A DNA stretch of 64,000 bases, from assembly GCF_029773605.1 (NCBI RefSeq), contig NZ_CP103807.1, positions 744,001-808,000 of the forward strand, in the 5' to 3' direction. The notes under the pieces were generated by a model. It saw only the letters and a list, made by a program, of their open reading frames with translations. It was not told where the DNA came from and did not search any database. The DNA is from Actinobacillus genomosp. 2. GTDB taxonomy: Bacteria; Pseudomonadota; Gammaproteobacteria; Enterobacterales; Pasteurellaceae. Shown piece by piece: positions 19,504 to 29,097 of this stretch. Numbering within the stretch: position 1 is the stretch's first letter; each line of letters starts with the position of its first letter. Both the position numbers and the translations under genes were made by a program.

Positions 19504-21774
19504 ATGCAGAAAACATTGATGGTAACCAAACGTAACGGAAAACAAGAGCCGTTTGATTTGGATAAAATTCATCGTGTCATCACTTGGGCAGCCGAGGGGT
19601 TACAGAATGTATCGGTATCACAAGTAGAATTAAATGCACATATTCAGTTTTATCAAGGTATTGGTACTGCTGATATTCACGAAATGCTCATCAAAGCCGC
19701 CGCTGATTTAATCAGCACTGAAACACCAGATTATCAATATCTTGCCGCACGTTTAGCGATATTTCATCTGCGTAAAAAAGCCTACGGGAACTTCACCCCA
19801 CCTCATTTATTCACGCATATTAAAAAGCTGGTTGCACTCGGTAAATACGATCAAGCGCTGTTAACCGACTATACCGAACAAGAATGGCAGTTAATGAATG
19901 AGTTTCTCGTACACCGCCGAGATATGGATTTTTCTTATGCGGCGGTCAAACAGCTGGAAGGAAAATATTTAGTCCAAAATCGAGTGACCGGAGAAATCTA
20001 TGAATCGGCACAATTCTTATATCTTTTGGTGGCTGCCTGCTTGTTTTCCAAATATCCGAAAGCCACTCGTTTGGATTATGTAAAACGCTTTTACGATGCG
20101 ACGTCAACCTTCAAAATTTCCTTGCCTACCCCAATTATGTCGGGAGTCAGAACACCGACTCGTCAGTTTAGTTCTTGCGTACTGATCGAATGTGGCGATA
20201 GTTTGGATTCCATCAATGCCACTTCCGCTGCGATTATTAAATATGTCTCGCAACGTGCAGGTATTGGGATTAACGCTGGTGCAATCCGTGCCTTAGGCAG
20301 CCCGATTCGTCAAGGGGAGGCCTTCCACACCGGTTGTATTCCATTTTATAAGCATTTCCAAAGTGCGGTGAAATCTTGCTCGCAAGGCGGTGTACGAGGC
20401 GGAGCAGCAACGGTTTACTACCCGCTATGGCACTTAGAAGTGGAAAGTTTATTGGTGTTAAAAAACAATCGAGGCGTAGAAGACAACCGCTGCCGTCATA
20501 TGGACTACGGTGTACAGCTCAACAAGCTGATGTATCAACGCTTAATTAAGGGCGGAGAAATCACCTTATTCAGCCCGTCTGATGTCGATGGCTTGTATGA
20601 AGCATTTTTTGCTGATCAAGACAAATTTGAACAACTTTATCTGCAATATGAACAAGACCTAAGCATTCGCAAACGCAGTGTGAAAGCAGTTGAGTTATTT
20701 TCACTGCTCATGCAAGAACGCGCTTCAACCGGTCGTATTTATATTCAGAATGTCGATCATTGCAATACGCATTCACCGTTCAATCCGCAAGTTGCACCGA
20801 TCAAACAATCAAATTTATGTTTAGAAATCGCATTGCCGACCAAACCGCTGAATGATATTAACGATGAAAACGGGGAAATAGCACTCTGTACCCTTTCAGC
20901 ATTTAACTTAGGTACTTTGCAAAATTTAGATGAATTTGAACCGCTTGCCGACTTAGTGGTACGAGCGCTAGATGCCTTGTTAGATTATCAAGATTATCCG
21001 GTGAAAGCAGCAAAACACGCCGCATTAGCTCGCCGTTCACTTGGCATCGGGGTCATCAACTACGCTTATTACTTAGCGAAAAACGGCGTGCGTTATTCAG
21101 ACGGTTCTGCCAATGCGCTTACGCACAGAACTTTTGAAGCGATGCAATATTATTTACTGAAAGCTTCGCTCAATTTAGCCAAAGAACAAGGTGCTTGTAA
21201 GTTATTTAATGAGACGAGCTATGCTCAAGGCATTTTACCGATTGATAGCTATAAAAAAGAATTGAATAACCTGACTCAAGAACCTCTACATTATGATTGG
21301 GAAAGTTTGCGTGCGGAGATTCAACAATTCGGCTTACGTAACTCAACGTTAAGCTCATTAATGCCATCAGAAACTTCCTCGCAAATTTCCAATGCGACCA
21401 ACGGCATTGAACCGCCGCGTGGCTACGTGAGTGTTAAAGCCTCAAAAGACGGCATCTTAAAACAAGTTGTGCCGGAATATGAAAAGCTCCGTTCACAATA
21501 CGAGTTATTGTGGGATATCCCCGATATGAGCGGTTACTTACAGCTGGTCGGTATTATGCAGAAATTCATTGATCAGGCAATTTCGGCAAATACCAATTAT
21601 GACCCGCAAAAATTTGAAGACGGCAAAGTACCGATGAAACGCTTACTTGCTGATTTACTGACCGCTTATAAATACGGATTAAAAACACTCTATTACCAAA
21701 ATACCAGAGACGGAGCAGAAGATGCCCAAGAGGATTTAAATGACGGTTGCACTGGCGGTGCCTGCAAAATTTAG
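19504..21774 (+). CDS. nrdA: Ribonucleotide reductase class Ia, alpha subunit
   Basis: A 756-residue large subunit (E. coli: 761) that reduces ribonucleoside diphosphates to deoxyribonucleotides with NrdB. The N-terminal ATP-cone (about residues 5-95) provides overall activity control by ATP/dATP. Catalytic residues fall at exactly the E. coli numbers: C225, C439, C462, and the radical-transfer pair Y730-Y731. The C-terminal CTGGACKI tail carries the two shuttle cysteines that are re-reduced by thioredoxin or glutaredoxin. The ribosome binding site GGAG precedes ATG 19504. nrdB follows after 152 bases that hold three hairpins. Paired NrdR boxes upstream suggest repression when dATP/ATP is plentiful. 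Confidence 0.97.
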   Translation: MQKTLMVTKRNGKQEPFDLDKIHRVITWAAEGLQNVSVSQVELNAHIQFYQGIGTADIHEMLIKAAADLISTETPDYQYLAARLAIFHLRKKAYGNFTPPHLFTHIKKLVALGKYDQALLTDYTEQEWQLMNEFLVHRRDMDFSYAAVKQLEGKYLVQNRVTGEIYESAQFLYLLVAACLFSKYPKATRLDYVKRFYDATSTFKISLPTPIMSGVRTPTRQFSSCVLIECGDSLDSINATSAAIIKYVSQRAGIGINAGAIRALGSPIRQGEAFHTGCIPFYKHFQSAVKSCSQGGVRGGAATVYYPLWHLEVESLLVLKNNRGVEDNRCRHMDYGVQLNKLMYQRLIKGGEITLFSPSDVDGLYEAFFADQDKFEQLYLQYEQDLSIRKRSVKAVELFSLLMQERASTGRIYIQNVDHCNTHSPFNPQVAPIKQSNLCLEIALPTKPLNDINDENGEIALCTLSAFNLGTLQNLDEFEPLADLVVRALDALLDYQDYPVKAAKHAALARRSLGIGVINYAYYLAKNGVRYSDGSANALTHRTFEAMQYYLLKASLNLAKEQGACKLFNETSYAQGILPIDSYKKELNNLTQEPLHYDWESLRAEIQQFGLRNSTLSSLMPSETSSQISNATNGIEPPRGYVSVKASKDGILKQVVPEYEKLRSQYELLWDIPDMSGYLQLVGIMQKFIDQAISANTNYDPQKFEDGKVPMKRLLADLLTAYKYGLKTLYYQNTRDGAEDAQEDLNDGCTGGACKI

Positions 21775-21790
21775 TGTCTAGTCTGAATTT

Positions 21791-21822
21791 AACTAACCAC
21801 GGAATACACGGAGAACACAGAA
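21791..21822 (+). repeat. Dispersed intergenic repeat (copy 1)
   Basis: AACTAACCACGGAATACACG continues with a GAGAACACAGAA stretch. Related copies occur after lacZ (34418-34450, opposite strand) and before ycjF (35535-35592), with a shorter trace near 53033-53046. Confidence 0.5.
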
Positions 21823-21841
21823 ATAATTCGGAGAATGTTAA

Positions 21842-21905
21842 GAGCCACAGCGTGGCTCACTCAGCCGAAGGCTGATCATAACCACGTACGGCTTGCCGTG
21901 CGTGG
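21842..21905 (+). repeat. Three consecutive hairpins between nrdA and nrdB
   Basis: Hairpin 1: GAGCCAC/GTGGCTC (21842-21858, loop AGC). Hairpin 2: TCAGCC/GGCTGA (21861-21875, loop GAA). Hairpin 3: CCACGTACGGC/GCCGTGCGTGG (21882-21905, loop TT, 11 bp with one T-G pair). The cluster is unusually GC-rich for this genome and lies 21 bases before the nrdB start. It has no T run, so RNA stability or processing is more likely than termination. Confidence 0.7.
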
Positions 21906-21926
21906 GCAATTCAAAAAGGATACAAA

Positions 21927-23057
21927 ATGGCATACACCACTTTCTCACAAAATAAAAATGATCAATTAAAAGAACCGATGTTTTTCGGGCAAAATGTCAA
22001 TGTCGCTCGTTATGACCAACAAAAATATGAATTATTTGAAAAGTTAATCGAAAAACAGCTCTCATTTTTCTGGCGTCCGGAAGAAGTCGATGTTTCGCAA
22101 GATCGTATCGACTACCAATCATTGCCGGAACACGAAAAACATATTTTTATCAGTAACTTAAAATATCAAACATTACTTGATTCTATTCAAGGTCGCAGCC
22201 CGAACGTAGCATTTTTGCCGTTAGTATCGATTCCTGAGCTGGAAACTTGGATCGAAACTTGGACATTTTCCGAAACGATCCACTCACGTTCTTATACGCA
22301 TATTATCCGTAATATCGTGAATGATCCGTCGATTGTGTTTGACGATATCGTGACTAACGAAGAAATTATTAAACGTGCGAAAGATATTTCTTGCTACTAC
22401 GATGATTTAATTCGAGATTCGCAACTTTATACGCTTTACGGAGAAGGTTGCTATACGGTGGACGGCAAGCAATACCAAGTAACGTTACGCAATCTAAAAC
22501 GCCAACTTTATTTATGCTTAATGAGTGTGAACGTACTAGAAGCAATTCGTTTTTACGTATCGTTCGCTTGTTCTTTCGCGTTTGCCGAACGTCAGTTAAT
22601 GGAAGGTAACGCTAAAATTATTAAATTTATCGCACGTGATGAATACCTCCATTTAACCGGCACACAAAATATGTTGAACATTATGGCAGTCGGACAAGAC
22701 GATCCGGAAATGGCACAAATTGCCGAAGAATGTAAACAAGAAGCTTATGCGCTTTTTGTGGCAGCGGCAGAACAAGAAAAAGAATGGGCGGCGTATTTAT
22801 TTAAAGACGGTTCAATGATGGGTTTGAATGAAGATATTTTAGTGAAATATGTTGAATATATTACCAATATTCGAATGCAAGCGGTCGGATTACCTCGCCC
22901 TTTTGCAACTTCTTCAAATCCGATTCCGTGGATTAATGCTTGGTTGGTGTCTGATAACGTACAAGTTGCGCCGCAAGAAGTCGAAGTCAGTTCCTATTTG
23001 GTTGGGCAAATCGATGCTAAAGTCGATAGCAACGATTTTGATAATTTTGAACTTTAA
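21927..23057 (+). CDS. nrdB: Ribonucleotide reductase class Ia, beta subunit
   Basis: A 376-residue small subunit, the length of E. coli NrdB. It houses the diiron centre and the stable tyrosyl radical used by NrdA. The radical tyrosine is Y123 counting the initiator Met (Y122 in E. coli numbering), in [10 protein letters not shown]. Iron ligands appear in [13 protein letters not shown], and the [12 protein letters not shown] segment. An AAAGGA ribosome binding site precedes ATG 21927. It is very probably co-transcribed with nrdA. No yfaE-like ferredoxin gene follows, unlike in E. coli; the LacI-type regulator comes next on the other strand. Confidence 0.97.
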   Translation: MAYTTFSQNKNDQLKEPMFFGQNVNVARYDQQKYELFEKLIEKQLSFFWRPEEVDVSQDRIDYQSLPEHEKHIFISNLKYQTLLDSIQGRSPNVAFLPLVSIPELETWIETWTFSETIHSRSYTHIIRNIVNDPSIVFDDIVTNEEIIKRAKDISCYYDDLIRDSQLYTLYGEGCYTVDGKQYQVTLRNLKRQLYLCLMSVNVLEAIRFYVSFACSFAFAERQLMEGNAKIIKFIARDEYLHLTGTQNMLNIMAVGQDDPEMAQIAEECKQEAYALFVAAAEQEKEWAAYLFKDGSMMGLNEDILVKYVEYITNIRMQAVGLPRPFATSSNPIPWINAWLVSDNVQVAPQEVEVSSYLVGQIDAKVDSNDFDNFEL

Positions 23058-23110
23058 TTATCAAAAATACGGAATACATCGATTTATTGCTGTATTCCGT
23101 TTGAAATAAG

Positions 23111-24106
23111 CTAACAAGACTTCCGCTGAATTAAAGGACACTCAAGATAATGAACGTCTTTATCTTGTTTCGCTTCGATTAAGTGTAATGCGGCTTGCCG
23201 TCCCATTTCATAATGTGGTAGCTGTACTGTCGTCAAAGGCGGTAAAAATAAATGAGCCACCCCAACCATATTATCATAACCGACAACCGCAACATCTTGC
23301 GGAATACGTAATCCACGTGCAAGCAATAACTGATAAGCAAGCATTGCAATCCGGTCATTACCGCATACGATGACATCATAGTCAAAATGCTCAAGATCTG
23401 AGGCTAAAATCTCTTTTAATCGATCTGCACCTTCTAAATAATCATCGCTTTCGTTCATAAAAAACTCGGTCGGCACATTTGCATTTTTTTGAGAAAACCA
23501 AACCGCTTGAAAACCTTTTTGTCGTTCTTTAGCCGCAATCGCATTATATGGAATATACAAACATAACGGTTTCTTATAACCTTTTTCGACTAATAAACGA
23601 GTCACATCCGCTTGTCCTTGAAAGTCATTCGGAATATAACTGGCAACTTGTATATCGTCGGTAACACAATTCGCTAAAACAATCGGGTAATTTGCTAAAC
23701 GTTTTGGAATCTGAATTTTCTTTAAACCGTGACGACTAATAATAATTGCGGTTGGACGATGTGAAAGCAATAACTCTACTGCCTTTTCAACATCTTGCTG
23801 GTCATCTTCAAACGTATTAATGACAAACGAATTCCAACCGTGTTGGCGAACAGTTTGTTCGATTGCTAATAAAATCTCAACCGAAAACGGCGTCGTGGCG
23901 GTACTAAAGGATAAAACACCAATCGTATTTTCTGTTGCCCCACGAATTTTCTGTGCAGCTAAATTCGGTACATAATTTAATTGCTCAATTGCTTGTTGAA
24001 CCGCTAATCGAGTTTTATCTGAAAGCTGTTTCGGATTATTTATCGCTCGAGAAACCGTCATAACTGAAACGCCGGCTAATTTTGCGACATCTTTCAAAGA
24101 AGCCAT
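23111..24106 (-). CDS. LacI-family regulator of the galactoside cluster
   Basis: A 331-residue LacI/GalR-family protein. The N-terminal helix-turn-helix (LKDVAKLAGVSVMTVSRAIN) and hinge helix (YVPNLAAQKIRG) are followed by a sugar-binding periplasmic-protein-like domain, with VCGNDRIAMLAYQLL and AVVGYDNMVG typical of the C-terminal half. It is divergent from the lacY-like permease and alpha-galactosidase genes and is almost certainly their repressor, probably acting at the AACGTT-centred operators in both galactoside promoters. The inducer (galactose, allolactose or an alpha-galactoside) cannot be told. Orthology to GalR, LacI or RafR is unclear, so no symbol is given. Confidence 0.85.
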   Translation of the reverse strand: MASLKDVAKLAGVSVMTVSRAINNPKQLSDKTRLAVQQAIEQLNYVPNLAAQKIRGATENTIGVLSFSTATTPFSVEILLAIEQTVRQHGWNSFVINTFEDDQQDVEKAVELLLSHRPTAIIISRHGLKKIQIPKRLANYPIVLANCVTDDIQVASYIPNDFQGQADVTRLLVEKGYKKPLCLYIPYNAIAAKERQKGFQAVWFSQKNANVPTEFFMNESDDYLEGADRLKEILASDLEHFDYDVIVCGNDRIAMLAYQLLLARGLRIPQDVAVVGYDNMVGVAHLFLPPLTTVQLPHYEMGRQAALHLIEAKQDKDVHYLECPLIQRKSC

Positions 24107-24180
24107 ACACCATATTCTATTTGTTATTTTTCTGATACTTCATTGTCCATTATCATCTACAGATTCGCAATCACTAAGAA

Positions 24181-24196
24181 TGTGATCTTCTTCACA
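24181..24196 (+). promoter_or_regulatory. CRP site 1, lacY-like promoter
   Basis: TGTGATCTTCTTCACA is a perfect TGTGA-N6-TCACA palindrome in the divergent regulator/permease spacer. It may serve both directions. Confidence 0.85.
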
Positions 24197-24207
24197 CTTT
24201 CAATATG

Positions 24208-24217
24208 TTAACGTTAA
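24208..24217 (+). promoter_or_regulatory. LacI-type operator 1
   Basis: TTAACGTTAA is a perfect palindrome with the central CpG usual in LacI-family operators, between the two CRP sites. It shares the TTAACGTTA core region with operators 2 and 3. Confidence 0.65.
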
Positions 24218-24221
24218 AATT

Positions 24222-24237
24222 TGTGACTTGAATCACA
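24222..24237 (+). promoter_or_regulatory. CRP site 2, lacY-like promoter
   Basis: TGTGACTTGAATCACA is a perfect CRP palindrome, 41 bp from site 1 centre to centre (four helical turns). Confidence 0.85.
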
Positions 24238-24268
24238 TTTTCATTATTTTATTCTTTTTATTCAAAAA

Positions 24269-24282
24269 TGATAACGTTAACA
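24269..24282 (+). promoter_or_regulatory. LacI-type operator 2
   Basis: TGATAACGTTAACA, 36 bases before the permease ATG. The identical sequence occurs before galT (27896-27909), which ties the two transcription units to one regulator. Confidence 0.75.
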
Positions 24283-24318
24283 TTCAAAACAAGAAATCAT
24301 CAAAGTAAGAGGTGTTTT

Positions 24319-25616
24319 ATGCAAACTCAAACTCCGACACAAAATAACAAAGTGTATTATTGGGGAAATCGTAACTATTTAGCTTTTAGCGGTTATTTCT
24401 TTACTTATTTCTTTGTTATGGCAACTTGTTACCCTTTTCTAGGGATTTGGCTTGGAGATATTAATGGCTTAACCGGTGAAGAACGAGGTATTGTTTTTGC
24501 TGCAATGTCTTTTTTTGCACTGTGTTTTCAACCGATTTTTGGTTTTGTAACGGATAAACTCGGTTTAAAAAAACATATTCTTTGGGCTGTTTCTATCGCT
24601 CTTCTTTTCTATGCGCCTTTCTTTATTTATGTCTTTGCCCCCTTGCTTAAAACGAATATTTGGTTAGGTGCAATACTTGGCGGTATCTATATGGGATTTG
24701 TTTTCGCCGGAGGTGCCGGTGCATCGGAAGCCTATATTGAAAGAGTGAGTCGCCAAAGTCGTTTTGAATACGGACGAGCAAGAATGTTCGGTATGATTGG
24801 TTGGGGTATCTGTGCATCTATTGCCGGCATACTATACAGCAAAGATCCTAACTCCGTATTTTGGCTAGGCTCTGCCGGTGCATTAGTTGTCGTCATTTTG
24901 GTTGCCATTGCAAAACCGGAGCAACAAAGCCAAACCGCAATGGTAATGGAAAAACTCGGTGCTAACAGCAATCCAGTTAGCATCAAACAAGCCTTTATGC
25001 TATTCAGATTACCTCGTTTTTGGGCATTACTTGCTTATGTTGTTGGTGTTGCCTGTACCTATGATATTTTCGACCAACAATTCGGTAACTTTTTTAACAC
25101 CTTCTTTGACTCTAAAGAAAGAGGTATTGAGATTTTTGGTTATGTCACCACAATGGGCGAATTTTTAAATGCGGTAATTATGTTCTTTGTGCCATTTTTA
25201 ATTAATCGAATGGGTGCAAAAATGCCTTACTTACCGCTGGATTTATTATGAGTATCCGCATCTTAGGTTCATCCTTTGCAACGGAGTGGTGGCACGTGGT
25301 GGTGCTAAAAACGCTACATATGTTTGAAGTGCCTTTCTATCTTGTCGGCTTATTTAAATATATCGGTAACGTGTTTGAAGTTCATTTCTCTGCAACAATC
25401 TATATGGTTGCCTGCCAATTCATCAAACAAGTCGGAAATATGCTTGCCTCTTCTGTGATTGGTGGCTGGTATGACAAATTCGGTTATCAAGATACTTACT
25501 TTATTTTAGGCTGCGTGGCATTAGGTTTTACCCTTCTCTCCATTTTCACCTTAACTGGAAAAATGAATATGCAAGAACGTTATCAATTACAAAAACGCAA
25601 TACCAGAGGCGCTTAA
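24319..25616 (+). pseudogene. lacY: LacY/RafB-type galactoside:H+ symporter, broken by one frameshift
   Basis: A member of the oligosaccharide:H+ symporter family, about 432 residues when repaired. I place the start at ATG 24319 (AAGAGG upstream); an ATG at 24268 falls in the operator. The frame breaks at an A5 run (25218-25222): a sixth A restores [21 protein letters not shown], which matches LacY. The residues needed for sugar and proton transport in LacY are present: the Glu and Arg of IERVSRQSRFEYGRARMF (E126, R144), the Glu of TTMGEFLNA (E269), and in the second frame R302 of SIRILG, and H322 and E325 of LHMFEVPF. This good conservation means the break is recent or a sequencing error. 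The neighbouring alpha-galactosidase makes a raffinose/melibiose role (RafB-like) also possible. Confidence 0.85.
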
Positions 25617-25624
25617 CAAGCGGT
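25616..25624 (+). repeat. Uptake signal sequence core (Apl type)
   Basis: Exact ACAAGCGGT followed by CAGTTT at the lacY stop codon, between lacY and the alpha-galactosidase gene. Confidence 0.7.
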
Positions 25625-25661
25625 CAGTTTTCTTTCAAATTTTGCAAATAAGGAATTTATT

Positions 25662-27797
25662 ATGAACAACATCATTCGCTTATCCAGCAACCAAAACGAT
25701 CTGATTATTAACGCCTCAGATAATCCCCAAATTCTTTATTGGGGAGAAAAACTCGCGCAATTTGAACCGACTAATGCTTGGCTTAGCTACTCAGGTGTAA
25801 CAAACGGTGGTTTAGATATTGACGTACCGGTTTCACTTGCAGCGGAAAACGGTCGTGGCTATTTTGAATCCTCTTCAATTGAAGGTCATCGTAACGGTTT
25901 AGACTCGATGCCAGTATTCAAATTAAGTAAAATCGAGCAACAAAATGACCGCTTGATCATCCGCCAAATTGATGAAATTGCCGGCTTGGAATTTAGTAGC
26001 GAATTTGTATTAGATAAAACGACATCCGTATTAAAAACACGTAATAAATTACGTAATTTAAAAGCCGTACCTTATAGCGTAAACCGCCTTGCCGTCACAT
26101 TGCCGTTGCCTGAATTTGCCGATGAAGTCTGTAGGTTCTACGGTCGCTGGGTACGAGAATTTCAACCGAATCGCCAAAATCTCAAACACGGCGGTTTTAT
26201 TCAAGAAAACCGTGTCGGCAGAACATCACACGAATATCCGCCGATTTTGATTGTCGGTGAAGAAGGCTATAAAGAACAAAAAGGCGATGTATGGGGCTTC
26301 CATTTGGCTTGGAGTGGCAACCACCGTATTCGTGCTGATATTGATATTCGAGGCAGACGTAGCGTGCAATTAGAAGCGTTATACTTCCCGGGTGAAATCA
26401 CGCTCTCACAAGATGAAGAGATTGCGACTCCCTGGGTTTATGCAACCGCTTCTAACCAAGGCTTAAACGGTATGAGCCAACAGTTTCACCAATATGTGCG
26501 AGAAAATATCCTCCGTTTTCCGCAAGGTAAAACACGCCCGGTACACCTCAATATTTGGGAAGGCGTTTACTTCGATCACAAACCGGAACATATTATCGCT
26601 ATGGCAAAAGCTGCCGCAGAAATGGGCGTGGAACGTTTTATTATTGATGACGGTTGGTTTATTGGGCGTGATGATGATTTCGGCGGCTTGGGCGATTGGT
26701 ACTTAGACGAACGCAAATATCCAAACGGTTTAACGCCTGTGGTCAAAGCGGTAAAAGATCTCGGTATGCAATTCGGGATTTGGGTTGAGTTAGAAATGAT
26801 CAACAAACCGACTAAACTTTACCAACAACACCCGGATTGGTTACTCGCAGTAGAAGGTTACGATCAACCTGCCGAACGCAACCAATTTGTGCTCGACCTT
26901 TGCAATCCGGAAGTTTTCGATTATTTAGTGGAACGAATGGATTGGCTACTCGGCAATCACGATATTGACTATGTAAAATGGGATATGAACCGCCGTATCG
27001 TGCAAGGCGCTCACCAAGGCAAAGCAGCGGTAACCAAACAAACTGAAGCATTCTATCGCTTGTGCGATGTGCTTTGTGAGAAATATCCGAATGTTGAATT
27101 TGAAGCCTGCTCTTCCGGTGGCGGTCGTATCGATTACGAAGTGTTAAAACGCTCACAACGCTTCTGGACTTCTGATGATAACGATGCGCTCGAACGCCAA
27201 ACAATCCAACGTGGTTTTAGTTACTTCTATCCGCCTGAAATTATGGGCGCGCATATCGGCGGCTTCCATTGCCATACTACATATCGCAAATTAGATGCGA
27301 ATTTCCGTGGTTTAACTGCACTATTCGGTCATATGGGGGTGGAATTAGACCCGGTAAAAGAAGGTGAGGAAGAACGTAAAAATTTCGCTAAATATATTGC
27401 ATTACATAAATCTTTACGAGATCTATTGCATAGCGGCACGGCATTCCGTTTAGACCGTAAAGATCCAGCTTGTTTAGTTAACGGGGTGGTAGCACAAGAC
27501 AGCTCACAAGCGGTGGTTTTAATCAGCCAACTTGCAATGCTCGATTACTTACGTCAGGAATCACTCCGTGTGCCGTATCTCAAAGAAGGTAATTATCAAG
27601 TAGAAATTCTGGATTTACCACGTAACTTTGCCGACGGAAAATTCGGTCACTTGATGAAACAGTTACCAGAATGGATGGTAAAAGCATTAAGCGGTGAAAA
27701 AGTTGTCATTAATAGCGAGTGGTTAGCAAAAGTTGGCTTAGGCTTACCGATTATTGACCCAGCATCCGCTATGTTATTGAAATTTACTCGCTTATAA
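25662..27797 (+). CDS. Alpha-galactosidase, glycoside hydrolase family 36
   Basis: A 711-residue GH36 enzyme, the size of plasmid-borne E. coli RafA (708). It removes alpha-1,6-linked galactose from melibiose, raffinose and related sugars. No signal peptide is present, so it acts on sugar already imported. The catalytic nucleophile is D441 in VKWDMNR, the general acid lies in the SDDND segment at 504-508, and the family's FIIDDGWF and CSSGGGRIDYE blocks are visible. The gene follows the lacY-like gene by 45 bases (with an uptake signal between), probably in one operon, and ends at a strong terminator. The symbol is left open because RafA, MelA-unrelated and AgaR-type names are used variably. 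Confidence 0.92.
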   Translation: MNNIIRLSSNQNDLIINASDNPQILYWGEKLAQFEPTNAWLSYSGVTNGGLDIDVPVSLAAENGRGYFESSSIEGHRNGLDSMPVFKLSKIEQQNDRLIIRQIDEIAGLEFSSEFVLDKTTSVLKTRNKLRNLKAVPYSVNRLAVTLPLPEFADEVCRFYGRWVREFQPNRQNLKHGGFIQENRVGRTSHEYPPILIVGEEGYKEQKGDVWGFHLAWSGNHRIRADIDIRGRRSVQLEALYFPGEITLSQDEEIATPWVYATASNQGLNGMSQQFHQYVRENILRFPQGKTRPVHLNIWEGVYFDHKPEHIIAMAKAAAEMGVERFIIDDGWFIGRDDDFGGLGDWYLDERKYPNGLTPVVKAVKDLGMQFGIWVELEMINKPTKLYQQHPDWLLAVEGYDQPAERNQFVLDLCNPEVFDYLVERMDWLLGNHDIDYVKWDMNRRIVQGAHQGKAAVTKQTEAFYRLCDVLCEKYPNVEFEACSSGGGRIDYEVLKRSQRFWTSDDNDALERQTIQRGFSYFYPPEIMGAHIGGFHCHTTYRKLDANFRGLTALFGHMGVELDPVKEGEEERKNFAKYIALHKSLRDLLHSGTAFRLDRKDPACLVNGVVAQDSSQAVVLISQLAMLDYLRQESLRVPYLKEGNYQVEILDLPRNFADGKFGHLMKQLPEWMVKALSGEKVVINSEWLAKVGLGLPIIDPASAMLLKFTRL
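27506..27514 (+). repeat. Uptake signal sequence core (Apl type)
   Basis: Exact ACAAGCGGT inside the alpha-galactosidase reading frame. Confidence 0.65.
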
Positions 27798-27815
27798 TTT
27801 CTTAAATAGTAAACT

Positions 27816-27846
27816 TTTTAGGGCAGTTATATACTGCCCTAAAAAT
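27816..27846 (+). terminator. Terminator of the lacY/alpha-galactosidase operon
   Basis: TTTTTAGGGCAGT (27816-27828), loop TATAT, ACTGCCCTAAAAA (27834-27846): a perfect 13-bp stem followed by TTTTG. The galT control region starts right behind it. Confidence 0.9.
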
Positions 27847-27848
27847 TT

Positions 27849-27864
27849 TGTGATCACTCTCACA
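27849..27864 (+). promoter_or_regulatory. CRP site 1, galT promoter
   Basis: TGTGATCACTCTCACA is a perfect CRP palindrome directly after the upstream terminator. Confidence 0.85.
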
Positions 27865-27895
27865 CTTCTCACTTTTTTCACTTCAATTTTCAAAA

Positions 27896-27909
27896 TGATA
27901 ACGTTAACA
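27896..27909 (+). promoter_or_regulatory. LacI-type operator 3, galT promoter
   Basis: TGATAACGTTAACA, identical to operator 2 before the permease gene, lies between two CRP sites. Confidence 0.75.
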
Positions 27910-27950
27910 TTTAATCATACGGTGTAAAATTTAATGTGATCTCATACTTC

Positions 27951-27966
27951 TGTGATCCTTATCACA
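27951..27966 (+). promoter_or_regulatory. CRP site 2, galT promoter
   Basis: TGTGATCCTTATCACA is a perfect CRP palindrome, 62 bases before the galT start codon. Confidence 0.85.
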
Positions 27967-28027
27967 CACAAAAAATATAATGTTAGTTATACTCCAACCC
28001 TAAAACGCCAAATGGAGAAGTTCTACA

Positions 28028-29077
28028 ATGAGCCAACAATTTATCCTAAACGATCACCCTCATCGTCGTTTTAATCCATTAAAAAACCAATGGATTCTAG
28101 TTTCACCGCATCGTGCAAAACGTCCGTGGCAAGGTCAACAAGAAGACACGGTTGCTGATAATAAACCAAGTTATGATCCGACTTGCTATCTTTGCCCAGG
28201 TAATAAACGTATTACCGGCGAGCAAAATCCCGTTTATAGTAAACCTTTCGTATTTAAAAACGATTTCTCCGCTTTACTACCGGATACGCCCGCCCTGGAA
28301 GCCGGTACAGATCCATTATTCCAAATTTCACATACCCAAGGCGAAAGCCGTGTAATTTGTTTCTCGCCTGATCACAGCAAAACCTTACCGCAACTTTCTG
28401 TGTCTGAAATTGAACAAGTGGTACAGGTTTGGCAAGAGCAAGCCAACGAATTAAAAAGCCGTTATCAATGGGTACAAATTTTTGAAAATAAAGGCGCAAT
28501 GATGGGCTGTTCTAATCCACACCCACACGGTCAAATTTGGGCAAGCAATTTCTTACCAAACGAAATTGCGATTGAAGACGAATGTCAGGCGAATTACTTC
28601 GCTCAATACGGTCGTCCATTGCTACTCGATTATGCAGAGCGTGAATTAACTAAAAAAGAACGTATTGTGGTAGAAACTGAAGATTGGATTGCCGTAGTGC
28701 CTTACTGGGCAGGCTGGCCGTTTGAAACTTTGTTGCTGCCAAAACATAAACACTTTAAACGCATTACCGATTTAAACGAAGCCGAACGAGCGGATTTAGC
28801 TCTCGCACTTAAAAAGCTAACCACTCGCTACGATAACTTATTTAATATCAGTTTCCCATATTCAATGGGCTTCCATTTCGCACCGTTTAATGAAAGTGAT
28901 AATACACATTGGCAGCTTCACGCCCATTTCTATCCACCATTGTTACGTTCTGCCACCGTACGTAAATTTATGGTTGGTTATGAAATGATGGCGGAAAGCC
29001 AACGAGATCTGACACCGGAACAAGCGGCAGAAAGATTAAATGCGGTGAGCGATAGCGTTCACTACAAAGATAAATAA
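28028..29077 (+). CDS. galT: Galactose-1-phosphate uridylyltransferase
   Basis: A 349-residue HIT-superfamily enzyme (E. coli: 348) that swaps galactose-1-phosphate for the glucose-1-phosphate of UDP-glucose in the Leloir pathway. The active site H165-P166-H167 lies in [11 protein letters not shown], with H167 as the uridylylated residue. Zinc ligands are visible in CYLCPGNKR near residue 55. It heads the galT-galK-galM-lacZ operon; a GGAGAAG ribosome binding site precedes the ATG. The promoter region contains one operator and two CRP sites, so the gene should be induced by galactosides and repressed by glucose. Confidence 0.97.
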   Translation: MSQQFILNDHPHRRFNPLKNQWILVSPHRAKRPWQGQQEDTVADNKPSYDPTCYLCPGNKRITGEQNPVYSKPFVFKNDFSALLPDTPALEAGTDPLFQISHTQGESRVICFSPDHSKTLPQLSVSEIEQVVQVWQEQANELKSRYQWVQIFENKGAMMGCSNPHPHGQIWASNFLPNEIAIEDECQANYFAQYGRPLLLDYAERELTKKERIVVETEDWIAVVPYWAGWPFETLLLPKHKHFKRITDLNEAERADLALALKKLTTRYDNLFNISFPYSMGFHFAPFNESDNTHWQLHAHFYPPLLRSATVRKFMVGYEMMAESQRDLTPEQAAERLNAVSDSVHYKDK

Positions 29078-29097
29078 CAGAATGAGAGAAAGATATA

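Noticed and set aside
21842..21905. tRNA or small RNA gene in the nrdA-nrdB gap
   Set aside because: The three hairpins do not form a cloverleaf and lack the T-loop consensus; a regulatory or repeat role fits better.
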